From Collimonas humicola (GTDB lineage Bacteria > Pseudomonadota > Gammaproteobacteria > Burkholderiales > Burkholderiaceae_D): a stretch of 64,000 bases of DNA. The notes below the pieces were generated by a model. That model was not told the DNA's origin and did not search any database. It was given only the letters and a program-made list of their open reading frames with translations. This document shows positions 49,721 through 58,492 of the stretch, piece after piece (within the stretch, counting starts at the first letter, position 1; every line of letters begins with the position of its first letter). The DNA is taken from the NCBI RefSeq assembly GCF_018304945.1, contig NZ_JAGQEE010000006.1:304863-368862 (forward strand). The letters run 5' to 3'. The position numbers and the translations under genes were made by a program.

Positions 49721-49785
49721 GGCCCCGTCAGGGAGCGTCGCTGCGCCAGTGCTTCGGGCGGATGGCGGCAGCGAGCCGTACCAGG

Positions 49786-49818
49786 AAGGGCCTGTGCAAC
49801 GCAGGCCCTTTTTTTTTC
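49786..49818 (+). terminator. Intrinsic terminator after phospholipase C
   Basis: The stem aagggcctg (49786-49794) / caggccctt (49802-49810) has a 7-nt loop and is followed by a T-run to 49817. Confidence 0.92.
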
Positions 49819-49936
49819 AATGTTGTTTTGGCACATGTCTGGCACATGTTTTCATGCCTGCCACGCAGCGCAACTATCAAATTTGCCAGTTGTTGCGTCA
49901 TAGTCGCGCTGCTACTCTGGAGCCGTTCCACACAAA

Positions 49937-51052
49937 ATGTACGGAAAGACAACTTGCATCCATCCAGCGCAGGTTGTCCGGAAATTGCTGAACGATTTGC
50001 GAGCCATGAATAGCATGTTGCCTGAGTTGATTGAATCCCGCCTTGAAGTTCTGCAGCATGAGTTCTTCGGCGTGCCAGTGCACAGCACCTGGTTTACCCA
50101 TCCCCTCGACGCCAGCCTGCACTGCGTCGAAAGCACTGTCCGGTTCACCAGCCGCGGCTGCGATGAACACGCCTATTTCGGACATGCCTCGCACCAGGAT
50201 CTGGAGGCCGCAATGTCCGGCTCATGCTGCGAGATACTCCAGAAAATGCTGGCCTCGCTTGCGCTGTTCAGCCATAAGCAGTCTGCCGCCGGCTTGCGGG
50301 GCCGCTACCTGTTCCGCGCCGGCCAGGCCGGCCCTTACTTCGCCCGCCAGCTGCTGCTGGGGGAAAAGGAGGCCGGCGCCGCTGCCGTGGCCAGCACCAA
50401 CGGCCTCGGGCTGCACCGGAATATCGGGATGGCTATCGAACACGCCAGCCTTGAACTGCTTGAACAGCACATATTGCTTTCGATGTGGTACTCCGGCCGG
50501 CCGCTGGTGCGGCTCGATGAGACAGAGCATCTGGACAACGGCTACTACATTGCCTACTACACCACGGATGATCGTTTGCCCTTTGTGCTGGCGGTGCTCA
50601 GTTCGATCGACCAGGATGTCTTTTTCTGCGGCTCCTCGCTCAAGTGCGATTTCACCGAGGCCTTCGCGCAGGCCCGCGGTGAAGCCTTGCAGCTGTCGGC
50701 GAAGTTTTTTGTCAAAGGCTTGTTCTCGCCGGCGAACGGCAATCTGGCTTTCCATGGCAAGGTCGCGCAAACCATGGCCAGGGTCGCTTACCTGCGCGGC
50801 GCTAGCGCTGCCGCCATGCATGCGCACCTGGCGTCGAGGCTGGTGCCTGCCTCCGCAGAAATCCGCAAGGCCGACGGCTTCAAGGAAATCCTGGGCCTGG
50901 CGTTCCGGCGCCTGGACGATATCCATTATGTGGCGCTGGGGCGCTGGCAGGATTTTGTGCTGGTCAGGGTGCTGATCGATGAAGCGCTGACCCCGGGCCA
51001 GATGCGGCACGCTTACCACGCCACCGGCCATATTCCCGATCCTTTTTTCTAA
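49937..51052 (+). CDS. Divergent YcaO-like domain protein
   Basis: A 371-aa protein that I do not recognise as a named family, but two stretches recall YcaO ATP-binding motifs: VASTNGLGLHRNIGMAIEHA followed by SLELLEQHILLSMWY (residues ~151-184; YcaO has SxGxAxG ... EAxxHAxxExxERD), and SSIDQDVFFCGSSLKCDFTE then AFAQARGEALQLSA (~222-254). The C-terminal ~110 residues have no clear match. YcaO enzymes activate amide backbones to form azolines, thioamides or macrocycles in peptides. A GNAT gene follows 102 bp later. The start is uncertain (49937 or 50006); neither has a strong ribosome site. Confidence 0.45.
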   Translation: MYGKTTCIHPAQVVRKLLNDLRAMNSMLPELIESRLEVLQHEFFGVPVHSTWFTHPLDASLHCVESTVRFTSRGCDEHAYFGHASHQDLEAAMSGSCCEILQKMLASLALFSHKQSAAGLRGRYLFRAGQAGPYFARQLLLGEKEAGAAAVASTNGLGLHRNIGMAIEHASLELLEQHILLSMWYSGRPLVRLDETEHLDNGYYIAYYTTDDRLPFVLAVLSSIDQDVFFCGSSLKCDFTEAFAQARGEALQLSAKFFVKGLFSPANGNLAFHGKVAQTMARVAYLRGASAAAMHAHLASRLVPASAEIRKADGFKEILGLAFRRLDDIHYVALGRWQDFVLVRVLIDEALTPGQMRHAYHATGHIPDPFF

Positions 51053-51154
51053 GCGCCGCAGCAGCTCTTTACCAATTGCGCGGCCAGGGGTAATGTGTAG
51101 CCATGGCTTGCCCGGAAATCCGGCGGGTGTCGCCGGCCTTGGAAAGACCGACCC

Positions 51155-51643
51155 ATGGACATCCAGTATAAAAAGATAGACCTGAACAACAATTTCAACC
51201 GGATGCTGACATTCAGGCTGGATTCTTTCATCTGCAGCTTCGGTTCGGATGAGGAGTTCTGGAAGGAGGCCGGCGCGGAAGGCTGCATCTACCGCAATAA
51301 GATTGAACAGCGCAAGGACGATGCCGCATGGTGCTACTACCATGTGTGGCATGCGGGCCGCATCATCGGCCAGCTGGAATTCCGCAGTTTCTCCGAGTGG
51401 GACAAGCTGGGCTATGTGCACCTGTTCTACCTGATCCCGGAATACCGCGGCATCGGCGTATTCGACCAGCTGCACCGCTTTGTCGAAGACCAGCTGATCA
51501 TGGCCGGCTGCAGCGGCGCCGTGCTGACCGCCAGCAAAACCAACCTGCCTGCGCTCAAGGCCTACGACCGGCACGGCTGGTATTGGCTGGGACCCAATCC
51601 CAAGCATGCGATGACGGATTTCTATCGCATCGACTTTAGCTGA
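51155..51643 (+). CDS. GNAT family N-acetyltransferase
   Basis: A 162-aa acetyltransferase. The acetyl-CoA-binding region is VHLFYLIPEYRGIGVFDQLHR near residues 88-108 (R-G-x-G pattern), and the C-terminal part has NLPALKAYDRHGWYWLG, a standard GNAT ending. ggaaag precedes the ATG at 51155. It lies downstream of the YcaO-like gene on the same strand and could acetylate its product, but the pairing is only positional. Substrate unknown. Confidence 0.82.
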   Translation: MDIQYKKIDLNNNFNRMLTFRLDSFICSFGSDEEFWKEAGAEGCIYRNKIEQRKDDAAWCYYHVWHAGRIIGQLEFRSFSEWDKLGYVHLFYLIPEYRGIGVFDQLHRFVEDQLIMAGCSGAVLTASKTNLPALKAYDRHGWYWLGPNPKHAMTDFYRIDFS

Positions 51644-51648
51644 GGCCT

Positions 51649-52164
51649 TTATTTAGCCATGCTGTCGGCTGCTTCGGCGCGCACGATGGTGGTATGGTCG
51701 ACTTCATCTTCGTTGCCGATATCGAGCTCGGCCCTGACCGCGTACAGCGAACCCTTGGGCACCACGATCGTCAGGATTTCATCGTATTCCGCGCCCGGCT
51801 CGATTTCATAGCCGTCCAGGTAGCGCTTCAGCAGGTCGGTGCTGTACAGCAGCGGCAAGGCGTCCAGCCGCATGATGCCGTCCTTGGCGTCGCCGGGAAT
51901 CTTCCTGACCGTGACCAGCAAGCCATCCTCGCCCGGCCTCACCACTACCTTGCCGATGTTCTTCGGTTTGACGTGGATGATCAGCAAGCTCTGCGTGTCG
52001 GTGTAGGACCTGCTTTCGGCCGATACCAGGACCTGGATATTGGTGTCGGACCTGCCTGTTGCCGAAAACTCAAAAGCGGCCCACAGGCCGCTGGCGATAA
52101 TGGCAGCGATGGCGAAGGATTTGAGGAGAAAGTCGGTCCAGTCGCGTGCTTTCTGAAGATCCAT
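51649..52164 (-). CDS. Membrane-anchored protein of unknown function
   Basis: A 171-aa protein. Residues ~14-33 form a single membrane anchor (FLLKSFAIAAIIASGLWAAF). The remaining ~135 residues are a soluble, probably periplasmic, beta-rich domain (QSLLIIHVKPKNIGKVVV; EYDEILTIVVPKGSLYAVRA). I recognise no domain name. The start at 52164 (MDLQKARDW) is supported by the anchor position. It is convergent with the GNAT gene, with a 5-bp gap. Confidence 0.6.
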   Translation of the reverse strand: MDLQKARDWTDFLLKSFAIAAIIASGLWAAFEFSATGRSDTNIQVLVSAESRSYTDTQSLLIIHVKPKNIGKVVVRPGEDGLLVTVRKIPGDAKDGIMRLDALPLLYSTDLLKRYLDGYEIEPGAEYDEILTIVVPKGSLYAVRAELDIGNEDEVDHTTIVRAEAADSMAK

Positions 52165-52376
52165 AGGATGTGTTTTCCGCTGTTTTTTAAAATTCGACGT
52201 CGCCAGGGATAAATCCCCGGCTGCAATCTGAATAAACGCGGAACGGCGCCAAAGGGTTGACCGGCCAGGGGCCAAACCGAATCCTGGAGTCGCAAAAGGG
52301 GAGAGCGGGGAGGGGCGAAGCTGGCGCACCTACACGGCGCACCAGCCTGACAAGGGCTAGCCGGGGTTGCCGGCGT

Positions 52377-53555
52377 TCAGCGCATGTTGCCGGTATGGCC
52401 CAGCGAATAGCGGCCCGGCTGCGGCCACACGGTCAGGCCGTGCGGCTCCATGCCGACCGGGATAGACTTGACTTCGCCGCTGCTGGTGTCGATGGCGTAC
52501 ACCACGTCGTCGAAGCGGCCGGACAGCCACAGCATCTTGCCGTCCGCGCTGACGTTGCCCATGTCAGGGCTGCCGCCGCCGGGAATCGGCCAGGTGTTGA
52601 GCACCTTGCGGGTGGCGAAATCGATCACCGACACGCTGCCCTTGCCCTTGCGCGAGCCGTGCACCTTGTTGGAGCCGCGATTGGCCACGTACAGCTTGCT
52701 GCCGTCGCGGCTAGGATACAGTCCATGGGTACCGATGCCGGTCTTTATGAAGTCGATCTTGGTGAAGCTTTCGCCATCCACCACGTACACGCCGTCGGCC
52801 ATCATGTCGGCCACATAAAACACTTTGCCGTCCGGCGAGATGCGGATATCCTGCGGCATACCTTTCTTGGCCAGTTGCAGATAGCCGGCCACCTTGCGGT
52901 TCACCAGGTCGATCTTGGCCAGGCTGCCTTCGAATTCGCAGGTGAACAGCGCATACTTGCCGTCTATCGAGAAGTCGGCGTGGTTGATGCCCTTGCATTG
53001 CGGCGCCTCGATGCTCGATGTCAGCTTCATGGTGTGCGCATCGCGGAAATCCAGGCGGGCATGCGCTTCGACCACCACGATGGCCTCCTTGCCGTCCGGC
53101 GTGAAGTACATATTGTAGGGATCGTCCACCATCACTTCCTTGCCTGGCTTGCCGGTCTTGGGATCGATAGGCGTCAGGCTGCCGTCGGAACGGCCTTCGG
53201 CATTGTTGGCCACCCACAGCGTTTTCAGGTCCCAGGCCGGCACCACGTGCTGCGGGCTGTAGCCGACCTTGAATTTGTCGACCACCTTGAGCGTGGCCGG
53301 ATCGATTACATAGACTTCGTTCGAGCGCAGGTTCGGCACGTACACGCGCGGCAGGGCGCCCGCCACGGCCGGGCTGAAGCGGCCGGCGGCGGCTTCGCTG
53401 TACAGGTTGGCAGGATTGACCACAGGCGGCATGCCAGCCACGGTGGTTGCGGCCGCAGCGACGGGCGCAGCGGGTGCGGCGGATGCCGTCGCGGCCAGGC
53501 ACACAGCGGCGATGCCGGCGGCCAGTTGCGTTAAACGATAAGACAAGAATTGCAT
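52377..53555 (-). CDS. Exported YVTN-type beta-propeller protein
   Basis: A 392-aa protein with signal peptide LAAGIAAVCLAATASAAP and repeated propeller blades: RVYVPNLRSNEVYVIDPAT, TLWVANNAEGRSDGSLTPID, KVFYVADMMADGVYVVDGE, KLYVANRGSNKVHGSRKGKG. YVTN/cytochrome-D1-like propellers are periplasmic scaffolds or binding proteins; some members are associated with redox pathways. No heme-binding motif is seen. It is followed 47 bp downstream (53603-54418 lies upstream in transcription) by the creatininase-family gene on the same strand, suggesting an operon. Confidence 0.85.
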   Translation of the reverse strand: MQFLSYRLTQLAAGIAAVCLAATASAAPAAPVAAAATTVAGMPPVVNPANLYSEAAAGRFSPAVAGALPRVYVPNLRSNEVYVIDPATLKVVDKFKVGYSPQHVVPAWDLKTLWVANNAEGRSDGSLTPIDPKTGKPGKEVMVDDPYNMYFTPDGKEAIVVVEAHARLDFRDAHTMKLTSSIEAPQCKGINHADFSIDGKYALFTCEFEGSLAKIDLVNRKVAGYLQLAKKGMPQDIRISPDGKVFYVADMMADGVYVVDGESFTKIDFIKTGIGTHGLYPSRDGSKLYVANRGSNKVHGSRKGKGSVSVIDFATRKVLNTWPIPGGGSPDMGNVSADGKMLWLSGRFDDVVYAIDTSSGEVKSIPVGMEPHGLTVWPQPGRYSLGHTGNMR

Positions 53556-53602
53556 GACAGTTCCTTAGATCGAATGAAGCGTAATAAATAGGGGGCGGCG
53601 CA

Positions 53603-54418
53603 TCAGCGCGCGGCAGTATCTTTCTTGAGCGCGGCGACGGTGCGCGCGATGATCGCGTCGATGCCGAGCTGGCCCAGTTCAGCCGTGGAGCGGCGCGGAT
53701 CGCCGCCATACACGCCGTCCGCCAGGCCGAGTTTGGGGGCGTTGCGCAAGCGCTCCTGGCGCACCATCTGCGGCGCTACCGCCAGCTGCAGCGAGGTGTC
53801 GGCCAAGCCGGCATGGGTGCCGATTTCGTCGTCGCGGAAGCCGCGCTGGCGCAGGATCGCGGCGTAGCCGTCGGAGCTGGCGTCATAGTATTCCGGCGGC
53901 ATCACGGCACGCGCCGCAGAACCTGCCCAGGCCTTGTTCAGCTGCGCCACCACCTGCCGCACATCGTTCAGGTAGCCGCCATGATCGCCCAGGAAGACCA
54001 CTTTCTTGAAGCCGTGCACCTTGAAGCTGTTGGCGGCGGAAACCAGGATCTTTTCAAAGGCATCGTCGCTCACCGTGATGGTGCCGGGAAAACGCATGTG
54101 CGAGGTTGGCGGCGCGTAGCCTCCCTCAGGCACGTAGGCGATCACCGGCGCCACCAGCGCATCGCCCAGTCCTTCGGCGATGCGTTGCGACAGTATCTTG
54201 ACGCGCGCATTGTGCTTGCCGAGCGCAACATCCGGTCCGCTCTGCTCGGTGCCGCCGATGGGAATGATGATGGTGCTCTTGCCAGCCTGGATCTGGTCGC
54301 GCAGCTCGGTCCAGGTCAGTTCTTCGAGGAATACGGTCTTGGGGGCTTGGGCCAGGGCCGCGTGGCTGGCGGCGGCGATAATGACGGAGGCAAAAACTTG
54401 TCGCAAGAGGCGTTGCAT
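53603..54418 (-). CDS. Exported creatininase-family protein with altered metal site
   Basis: A 271-aa protein with signal peptide LLRQVFASVIIAAASHAALAQ. The creatininase fold is recognised by IIIPIGGTEQSGPDVALGKHN, GGYAPPTSHMRFPGT and KKVVFLGDHGGYLND. In most members the first motif is EQHGPHLPLxTD; here the metal-ligand His is Ser and the Asp position reads KHN, so the metal site is changed or uses different residues. Family members hydrolyse cyclic amides or are peptide-modifying (MftE). Co-transcribed with the beta-propeller gene. The start is the ATG at 54418. Confidence 0.82.
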   Translation of the reverse strand: MQRLLRQVFASVIIAAASHAALAQAPKTVFLEELTWTELRDQIQAGKSTIIIPIGGTEQSGPDVALGKHNARVKILSQRIAEGLGDALVAPVIAYVPEGGYAPPTSHMRFPGTITVSDDAFEKILVSAANSFKVHGFKKVVFLGDHGGYLNDVRQVVAQLNKAWAGSAARAVMPPEYYDASSDGYAAILRQRGFRDDEIGTHAGLADTSLQLAVAPQMVRQERLRNAPKLGLADGVYGGDPRRSTAELGQLGIDAIIARTVAALKKDTAAR

Positions 54419-54606
54419 GGATGATACTGGTCGGCGTGCCTGCGTTTTGTAAAGGCGGGCATCAAAGCGCCGGTCCTTGAAATTCGTATGGATTGTCAAT
54501 CTGATATGCTCCAAAATGGTGTAGCGCGTGCCGGCCGCTTCCAGCGCGCCAGTTCAGCGCAGGTCAGACACAGGCTGCCACGGTTGGTTCAGTGGCGGCA
54601 CGATGA

Positions 54607-55674
54607 TTATCGCACCGTCAGCCGGTAAGTCGTGGTCTGGCGATAGACCTGGCCTGGCCGCAGGATGACGGCTTCCGCATCGGGGCCGTTGATCTGGTTG
54701 GGATAAGCCTGCGCTTCCAGGCAGAAGCCATCGTGCCTGGCATAGGGGCCGGCGCCGCGTCCCTGGATCCCCGCCAGGAAATTGCCGCTATAGAACTGCA
54801 AGCCGTTTTCGGTGGTCGCCACCGACAGCTGGCGGCCGGAACCGGGATCGTAGACGGTCGCCACTTCGCGCAGCGGCTGGGCGTTGCGGCCCTGGCCCGG
54901 CGCCTGCTGGCCGGAATGCTGGGGCCGCAGGCAATAGCAATGGTCGAAACCGCCGGCTAGCTTGAGCTGGGAATCCGGCCATGCCAGGCGCGGACCGATC
55001 GGCGCCGGCTGGCGGAAATCGAAGGCGCTGCCGGCGACGTCGGCGGCCTCGGTTGGAATCAGCTGGCCGTCGATCTGCAGATACCGGTCGGCGGCGATGG
55101 CCAGGATATGGTCGTAGATATCAGCGCTGCCGCCGTTCAGGTTGAAGTAGCCGTGCGAAGTCAGGTTGAGCGGCGTCGGCGCGTCGCTGCCGGCGCTGTA
55201 GTCTATGCTCAGGCAGCCCTCGTCGTCCAGGCTGTACAGCACGCTGACCCGCAGGTTGCCGGGATAGCCGGCGTCGCCTTCCGCCGACTCCAGCGTCAGC
55301 CGCAAGGCATCCGGCCCGGCCTCGACCTGCCACTGCGCCAGGTGGAAGCCGCTGTCGCCGCCGTGCAAGTGGTTGCTGCCTTCGTTGCGGTCGACCAGGT
55401 AGTCGGCGCCGTCCAGCGTAAAGCGGCCGTTGGCGATGCGGTTGCCCCAGCGCCCAATCAGGCCGCCGAAGTAGGGTGGGTTGCTTTGATAGCCATCGCA
55501 ATCGGGATAGCCGAGCAGGATGTCGGCCACGCGGCCATAGCGGTCCGGCGCCCACCAGGAAACCAGGGTGGCGCCGCGGTCGCTGACGGTGATCCGCATG
55601 TCGTGCGCATTGCGCAGCGTGTAGAGAGTGACGCCATGGTCGGCGCTGGTGCTGGTGATGGTGGCTTGGCTCAT
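54607..55674 (-). CDS. galM: Aldose 1-epimerase (mutarotase)
   Basis: A 355-aa protein with family landmarks: FGGLIGRWGNRIANGRFTLDG, NEGSNHLHGGDSGFHLAQW (catalytic His), LTSHGYFNLNG (second His) and a C-terminal Glu region (YARHDGFCLEAQAYPNQIN). It interconverts alpha- and beta-anomers of aldoses. Its ATG overlaps the xylR stop (ATGA), so it is co-translated with the xylose regulator and likely supplies alpha-xylopyranose to the isomerase encoded divergently. Confidence 0.93.
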   Translation of the reverse strand: MSQATITSTSADHGVTLYTLRNAHDMRITVSDRGATLVSWWAPDRYGRVADILLGYPDCDGYQSNPPYFGGLIGRWGNRIANGRFTLDGADYLVDRNEGSNHLHGGDSGFHLAQWQVEAGPDALRLTLESAEGDAGYPGNLRVSVLYSLDDEGCLSIDYSAGSDAPTPLNLTSHGYFNLNGGSADIYDHILAIAADRYLQIDGQLIPTEAADVAGSAFDFRQPAPIGPRLAWPDSQLKLAGGFDHCYCLRPQHSGQQAPGQGRNAQPLREVATVYDPGSGRQLSVATTENGLQFYSGNFLAGIQGRGAGPYARHDGFCLEAQAYPNQINGPDAEAVILRPGQVYRQTTTYRLTVR

Positions 55675-56900
55675 AGGCTGGATTGCTTTTCTGTCTGGTT
55701 GTTGCGGCTGGCGGCGGCCGCCATCCGGTCCTGGTATTCGCGCGGCGTGCAGGCCAGTTCGCGCTTGAAGACGGCGTGCATGTACTGCACCGAGGTGAAG
55801 CCGCAGCTGACGGCAATCTCGGCGATGCTGCGGGTTTCTTCATGCTGTTTCTCCAGCATGCTCTTGGCGGCGTCCAGCTTGAAGCGCAGGATTTCGTCAT
55901 GCACGCTGCGCCCCAGTTCGCGCCGGAAGTACCACTCCAGCGACGAGCGCGAGACGCCGACGTAATCGGCCACTTGTTCGGTCTTGATGCCCTGGCAGGC
56001 GTACTGGCGGATGAAGTGCCTGGCTTGCATCACGTGCGGATGGTTGAGCGCTTCGTGGCGACTCGACGCCAGCACGTTGATGCCGGCCGGCGGCACCAGG
56101 ATGCGGGTGCCGGCCAGGCGCGCGCCATGCAGCATCTGGTGCAGCAGGTGGGCGGCGGTGCGGCCCATCTCGCGCGTGCCCTGGATCACCGAGCTGAGCG
56201 GCACCCGGGTCAGGATGCGCGCCAGCGGATCGTTGTCGATGCCGATCAGCGCCACCTGTTCCGGCACCGCGATGCCGGCGCACAGGCAAGCCTGCAGCAG
56301 CTGGCGCGCGCGGGCGTCGCTGACGGCGATGATGCCGATCGGCTTGGGCAGCGTCTGCAGCCAGGCGATCTGCTGTTCCACCGCGGTATCCCAGGACGGC
56401 GCGCTGGTGCCGACGCCGCGATAGATCTCGCCCTGCATGCCGTCGCGCTGCATCAGCGTGGCAAACGCCTTCTCGCGTTCCTGGGCCCAGCGGTTGACCG
56501 CCGCCTCCGGCAGGCTGAAACAGGCAAAGCGGCGCAGGCCGGCTTCGATCAGATGATCGTAGGCCAGCTTGACCAGCTTGAAATTGTCGGTGGCGACATA
56601 GGGCGTGTCGGCGGGATAGCCGCTCTCTTCGGCATACGAACCGCCCACCGCCACCACCGGCAGGCTGACCCGGGCCAGCGCTTCGCAAGCGGCCGGATCG
56701 TCGAAGTCGGCGATGATGCCGTGGCCCTGCCAGCGCTCTATGCCTTGCAGGCGGCAGCGGAAATCTTCTTCCAGGAACAGGTCCCAGGCGGCGCGCGTGC
56801 TGCTCAGGTACTCGCCGATGCCGGCGATGATGTCGCGGTCGAAGATCTTGTTGCCGTTGAATAGCAGGGCGATGCGGTGCACCGCCGGTACCTTTGTCAT
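55671..56900 (-). CDS. xylR: Xylose operon regulator
   Basis: A 409-aa protein with the XylR architecture: an N-terminal LacI-like periplasmic-binding-type sensor (HRIALLFNGNKIFDRDIIAGI; IGIIAVSDARARQLLQAC; PEQVALIGIDNDPLA) and a C-terminal AraC-type double helix-turn-helix (TEQVADYVGVSRSSLEWYFR; IAVSCGFTSVQYMHAVFKRE). E. coli XylR (392 aa) binds D-xylose and activates xylAB and xylFGH. Here it is divergent from xylA with a 271-bp regulatory region, as expected. It overlaps galM by 4 bp. Confidence 0.95.
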   Translation of the reverse strand: MTKVPAVHRIALLFNGNKIFDRDIIAGIGEYLSSTRAAWDLFLEEDFRCRLQGIERWQGHGIIADFDDPAACEALARVSLPVVAVGGSYAEESGYPADTPYVATDNFKLVKLAYDHLIEAGLRRFACFSLPEAAVNRWAQEREKAFATLMQRDGMQGEIYRGVGTSAPSWDTAVEQQIAWLQTLPKPIGIIAVSDARARQLLQACLCAGIAVPEQVALIGIDNDPLARILTRVPLSSVIQGTREMGRTAAHLLHQMLHGARLAGTRILVPPAGINVLASSRHEALNHPHVMQARHFIRQYACQGIKTEQVADYVGVSRSSLEWYFRRELGRSVHDEILRFKLDAAKSMLEKQHEETRSIAEIAVSCGFTSVQYMHAVFKRELACTPREYQDRMAAAASRNNQTEKQSSL

Positions 56901-57086
56901 CCTGCGCTCTCCTGGATTGTTGCAAGCATGCTCCCTGCAGGGAGTCTGGGCCGGCTTGTCGATATGTCACCGATTACCGCGGTTATTCCAGCCTTGCCTG
57001 ATTGTACCCAGCGGCGCTGCCGGCGTCAGGCCAAATGCCGTTTTGTGCAAGTGCAATAGAAAGAATCAGTAGCGCGTCTGGCGGAT

Positions 57087-57100
57087 TTCGTAATTGTGAA
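57087..57100. promoter_or_regulatory. Candidate XylR half-site palindrome upstream of xylA
   Basis: The sequence ttcgtaattgtgaa (TTC..AATT..GAA symmetry) lies about 72 bp before the xylA ATG in the xylR-xylA divergent region. The surrounding 57040-57100 is the most AT-rich part of the region and likely contains the promoter. Assignment to XylR is positional. Confidence 0.4.
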
Positions 57101-57171
57101 GCGCTATCCCCGGTTGCTAGTATGGCGCCACACCTGCACAGCCTGCAGCATCACCCGACCGGAGACCATCG

Positions 57172-58488
57172 ATGAGCTATTTCCCTTCCGTTGCACCCAT
57201 TCTTTTCGAGGGCAAGCAGGCGCAGTCGCCGTTGGCTTTCCGGCATTACGACGCCGACAGGCTGGTGCTGGGCAAGACTATGCGCGAGCATCTGCGCATG
57301 GCGGCATGCTACTGGCACAGCTTCGTCTGGCCCGGTTCCGACGTCTTCGGCGCCGGCACCTTCCGCCGCCCCTGGCACGGCGCCGGCGACCCTATGGAGA
57401 TGGCGCACAAGAAAGCCGACGCTGCCTTCGAGTTCTTCAGCAAGCTGGGCGTCGACTATTACACCTTCCACGACACCGACGTCGCACCTGAGGGCGCCAG
57501 CCTGGCCGAATACCGCAACAACTTCGCGCAGATGCTGGACGTGCTCGAACGCAAGCAGGAACAGAACGGCGTGCGCCTGCTGTGGGGCACCGCCAACTGC
57601 TTCAGCAATCCGCGCTTCGCCGCCGGCGCCGCCAGCAACCCCAATCCCGAATTGTTCGCTTACGCCGCGGCGCAAGTGTTCACCGCCATGAACGCGACCC
57701 AGCGCCTGGGCGGCGCCAACTACGTGCTGTGGGGCGGCCGCGAAGGTTATGAAACCCTGCTCAATACCGACCTCAAGCGTGAACGCGAACAGCTCGGCCG
57801 CTTCATGCGGCTGGTGGTGGAGCACAAGCACAAGATCGGCTTCAAGGGTACGCTGCTGATCGAACCGAAACCGCAGGAACCGACCAAGCACCAGTACGAT
57901 TACGACAGCGCCACCGTCTACGGCTTTCTCAAGGATTACGGCCTGGAGCAAGAGATCAAGGTGAATATCGAAGCCAACCATGCGACCCTGGCCGGCCACA
58001 GCTTCCATCACGAAATCGCCACCGCCGCTTCGCTCGGCATCCTCGGCAGCATCGACGCCAACCGCGGCGATCCGCAGAACGGCTGGGATACCGACCAGTT
58101 TCCCAACAGCGTTGAGGAAATGACGCTGGTCACCTATGAAGTCTTGAAAGCCGGCGGCTTCAGCACCGGCGGCTTCAACTTCGATTCCAAGGTGCGCCGC
58201 CAGAGCCTGGATGAAGTCGACCTGTTCCATGGCCACGTCGGCGCCATGGATGTGCTGGCGCTGTCGCTGGAGCGCGCCGCCGGCATGATCGAAAACGATC
58301 TGCTGGCGCAGTTCAAGAACCAGCGTTACGCAGGCTGGGACAGCGGCATCGGCCAGGACATGCTGGCCGGCAAGCTGAGCCTGAGCGAGATCGCCGAACA
58401 CGCGTTTGCCAGGCAGCTCGATCCGCAGGCCGTCAGCGGCCGCCAGGAGATGCTGGAAAACCTGGTCAACCGCGCCATCTTCGGCTGA
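57172..58488 (+). CDS. xylA: Xylose isomerase
   Basis: A 438-aa enzyme (E. coli XylA is 440 aa) converting D-xylose to D-xylulose. Catalytic and metal residues are visible in [13 protein letters not shown] (His and Asp), [18 protein letters not shown] (Glu), [18 protein letters not shown] (Glu/His) and [20 protein letters not shown] (Asp). It forms a tetramer with two divalent metals per site. First gene of a plus-strand operon; xylB follows after 4 bp. Confidence 0.97.
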   Translation: MSYFPSVAPILFEGKQAQSPLAFRHYDADRLVLGKTMREHLRMAACYWHSFVWPGSDVFGAGTFRRPWHGAGDPMEMAHKKADAAFEFFSKLGVDYYTFHDTDVAPEGASLAEYRNNFAQMLDVLERKQEQNGVRLLWGTANCFSNPRFAAGAASNPNPELFAYAAAQVFTAMNATQRLGGANYVLWGGREGYETLLNTDLKREREQLGRFMRLVVEHKHKIGFKGTLLIEPKPQEPTKHQYDYDSATVYGFLKDYGLEQEIKVNIEANHATLAGHSFHHEIATAASLGILGSIDANRGDPQNGWDTDQFPNSVEEMTLVTYEVLKAGGFSTGGFNFDSKVRRQSLDEVDLFHGHVGAMDVLALSLERAAGMIENDLLAQFKNQRYAGWDSGIGQDMLAGKLSLSEIAEHAFARQLDPQAVSGRQEMLENLVNRAIFG

Positions 58489-58492
58489 CGCC

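Noticed and set aside
49846..50013. A 55-codon frame with two adjacent cysteines before the YcaO-like gene, considered as a precursor peptide
   Set aside because: No ribosome site, it overlaps the YcaO-like start in another frame, and it has no leader/core pattern; not strong enough to call.
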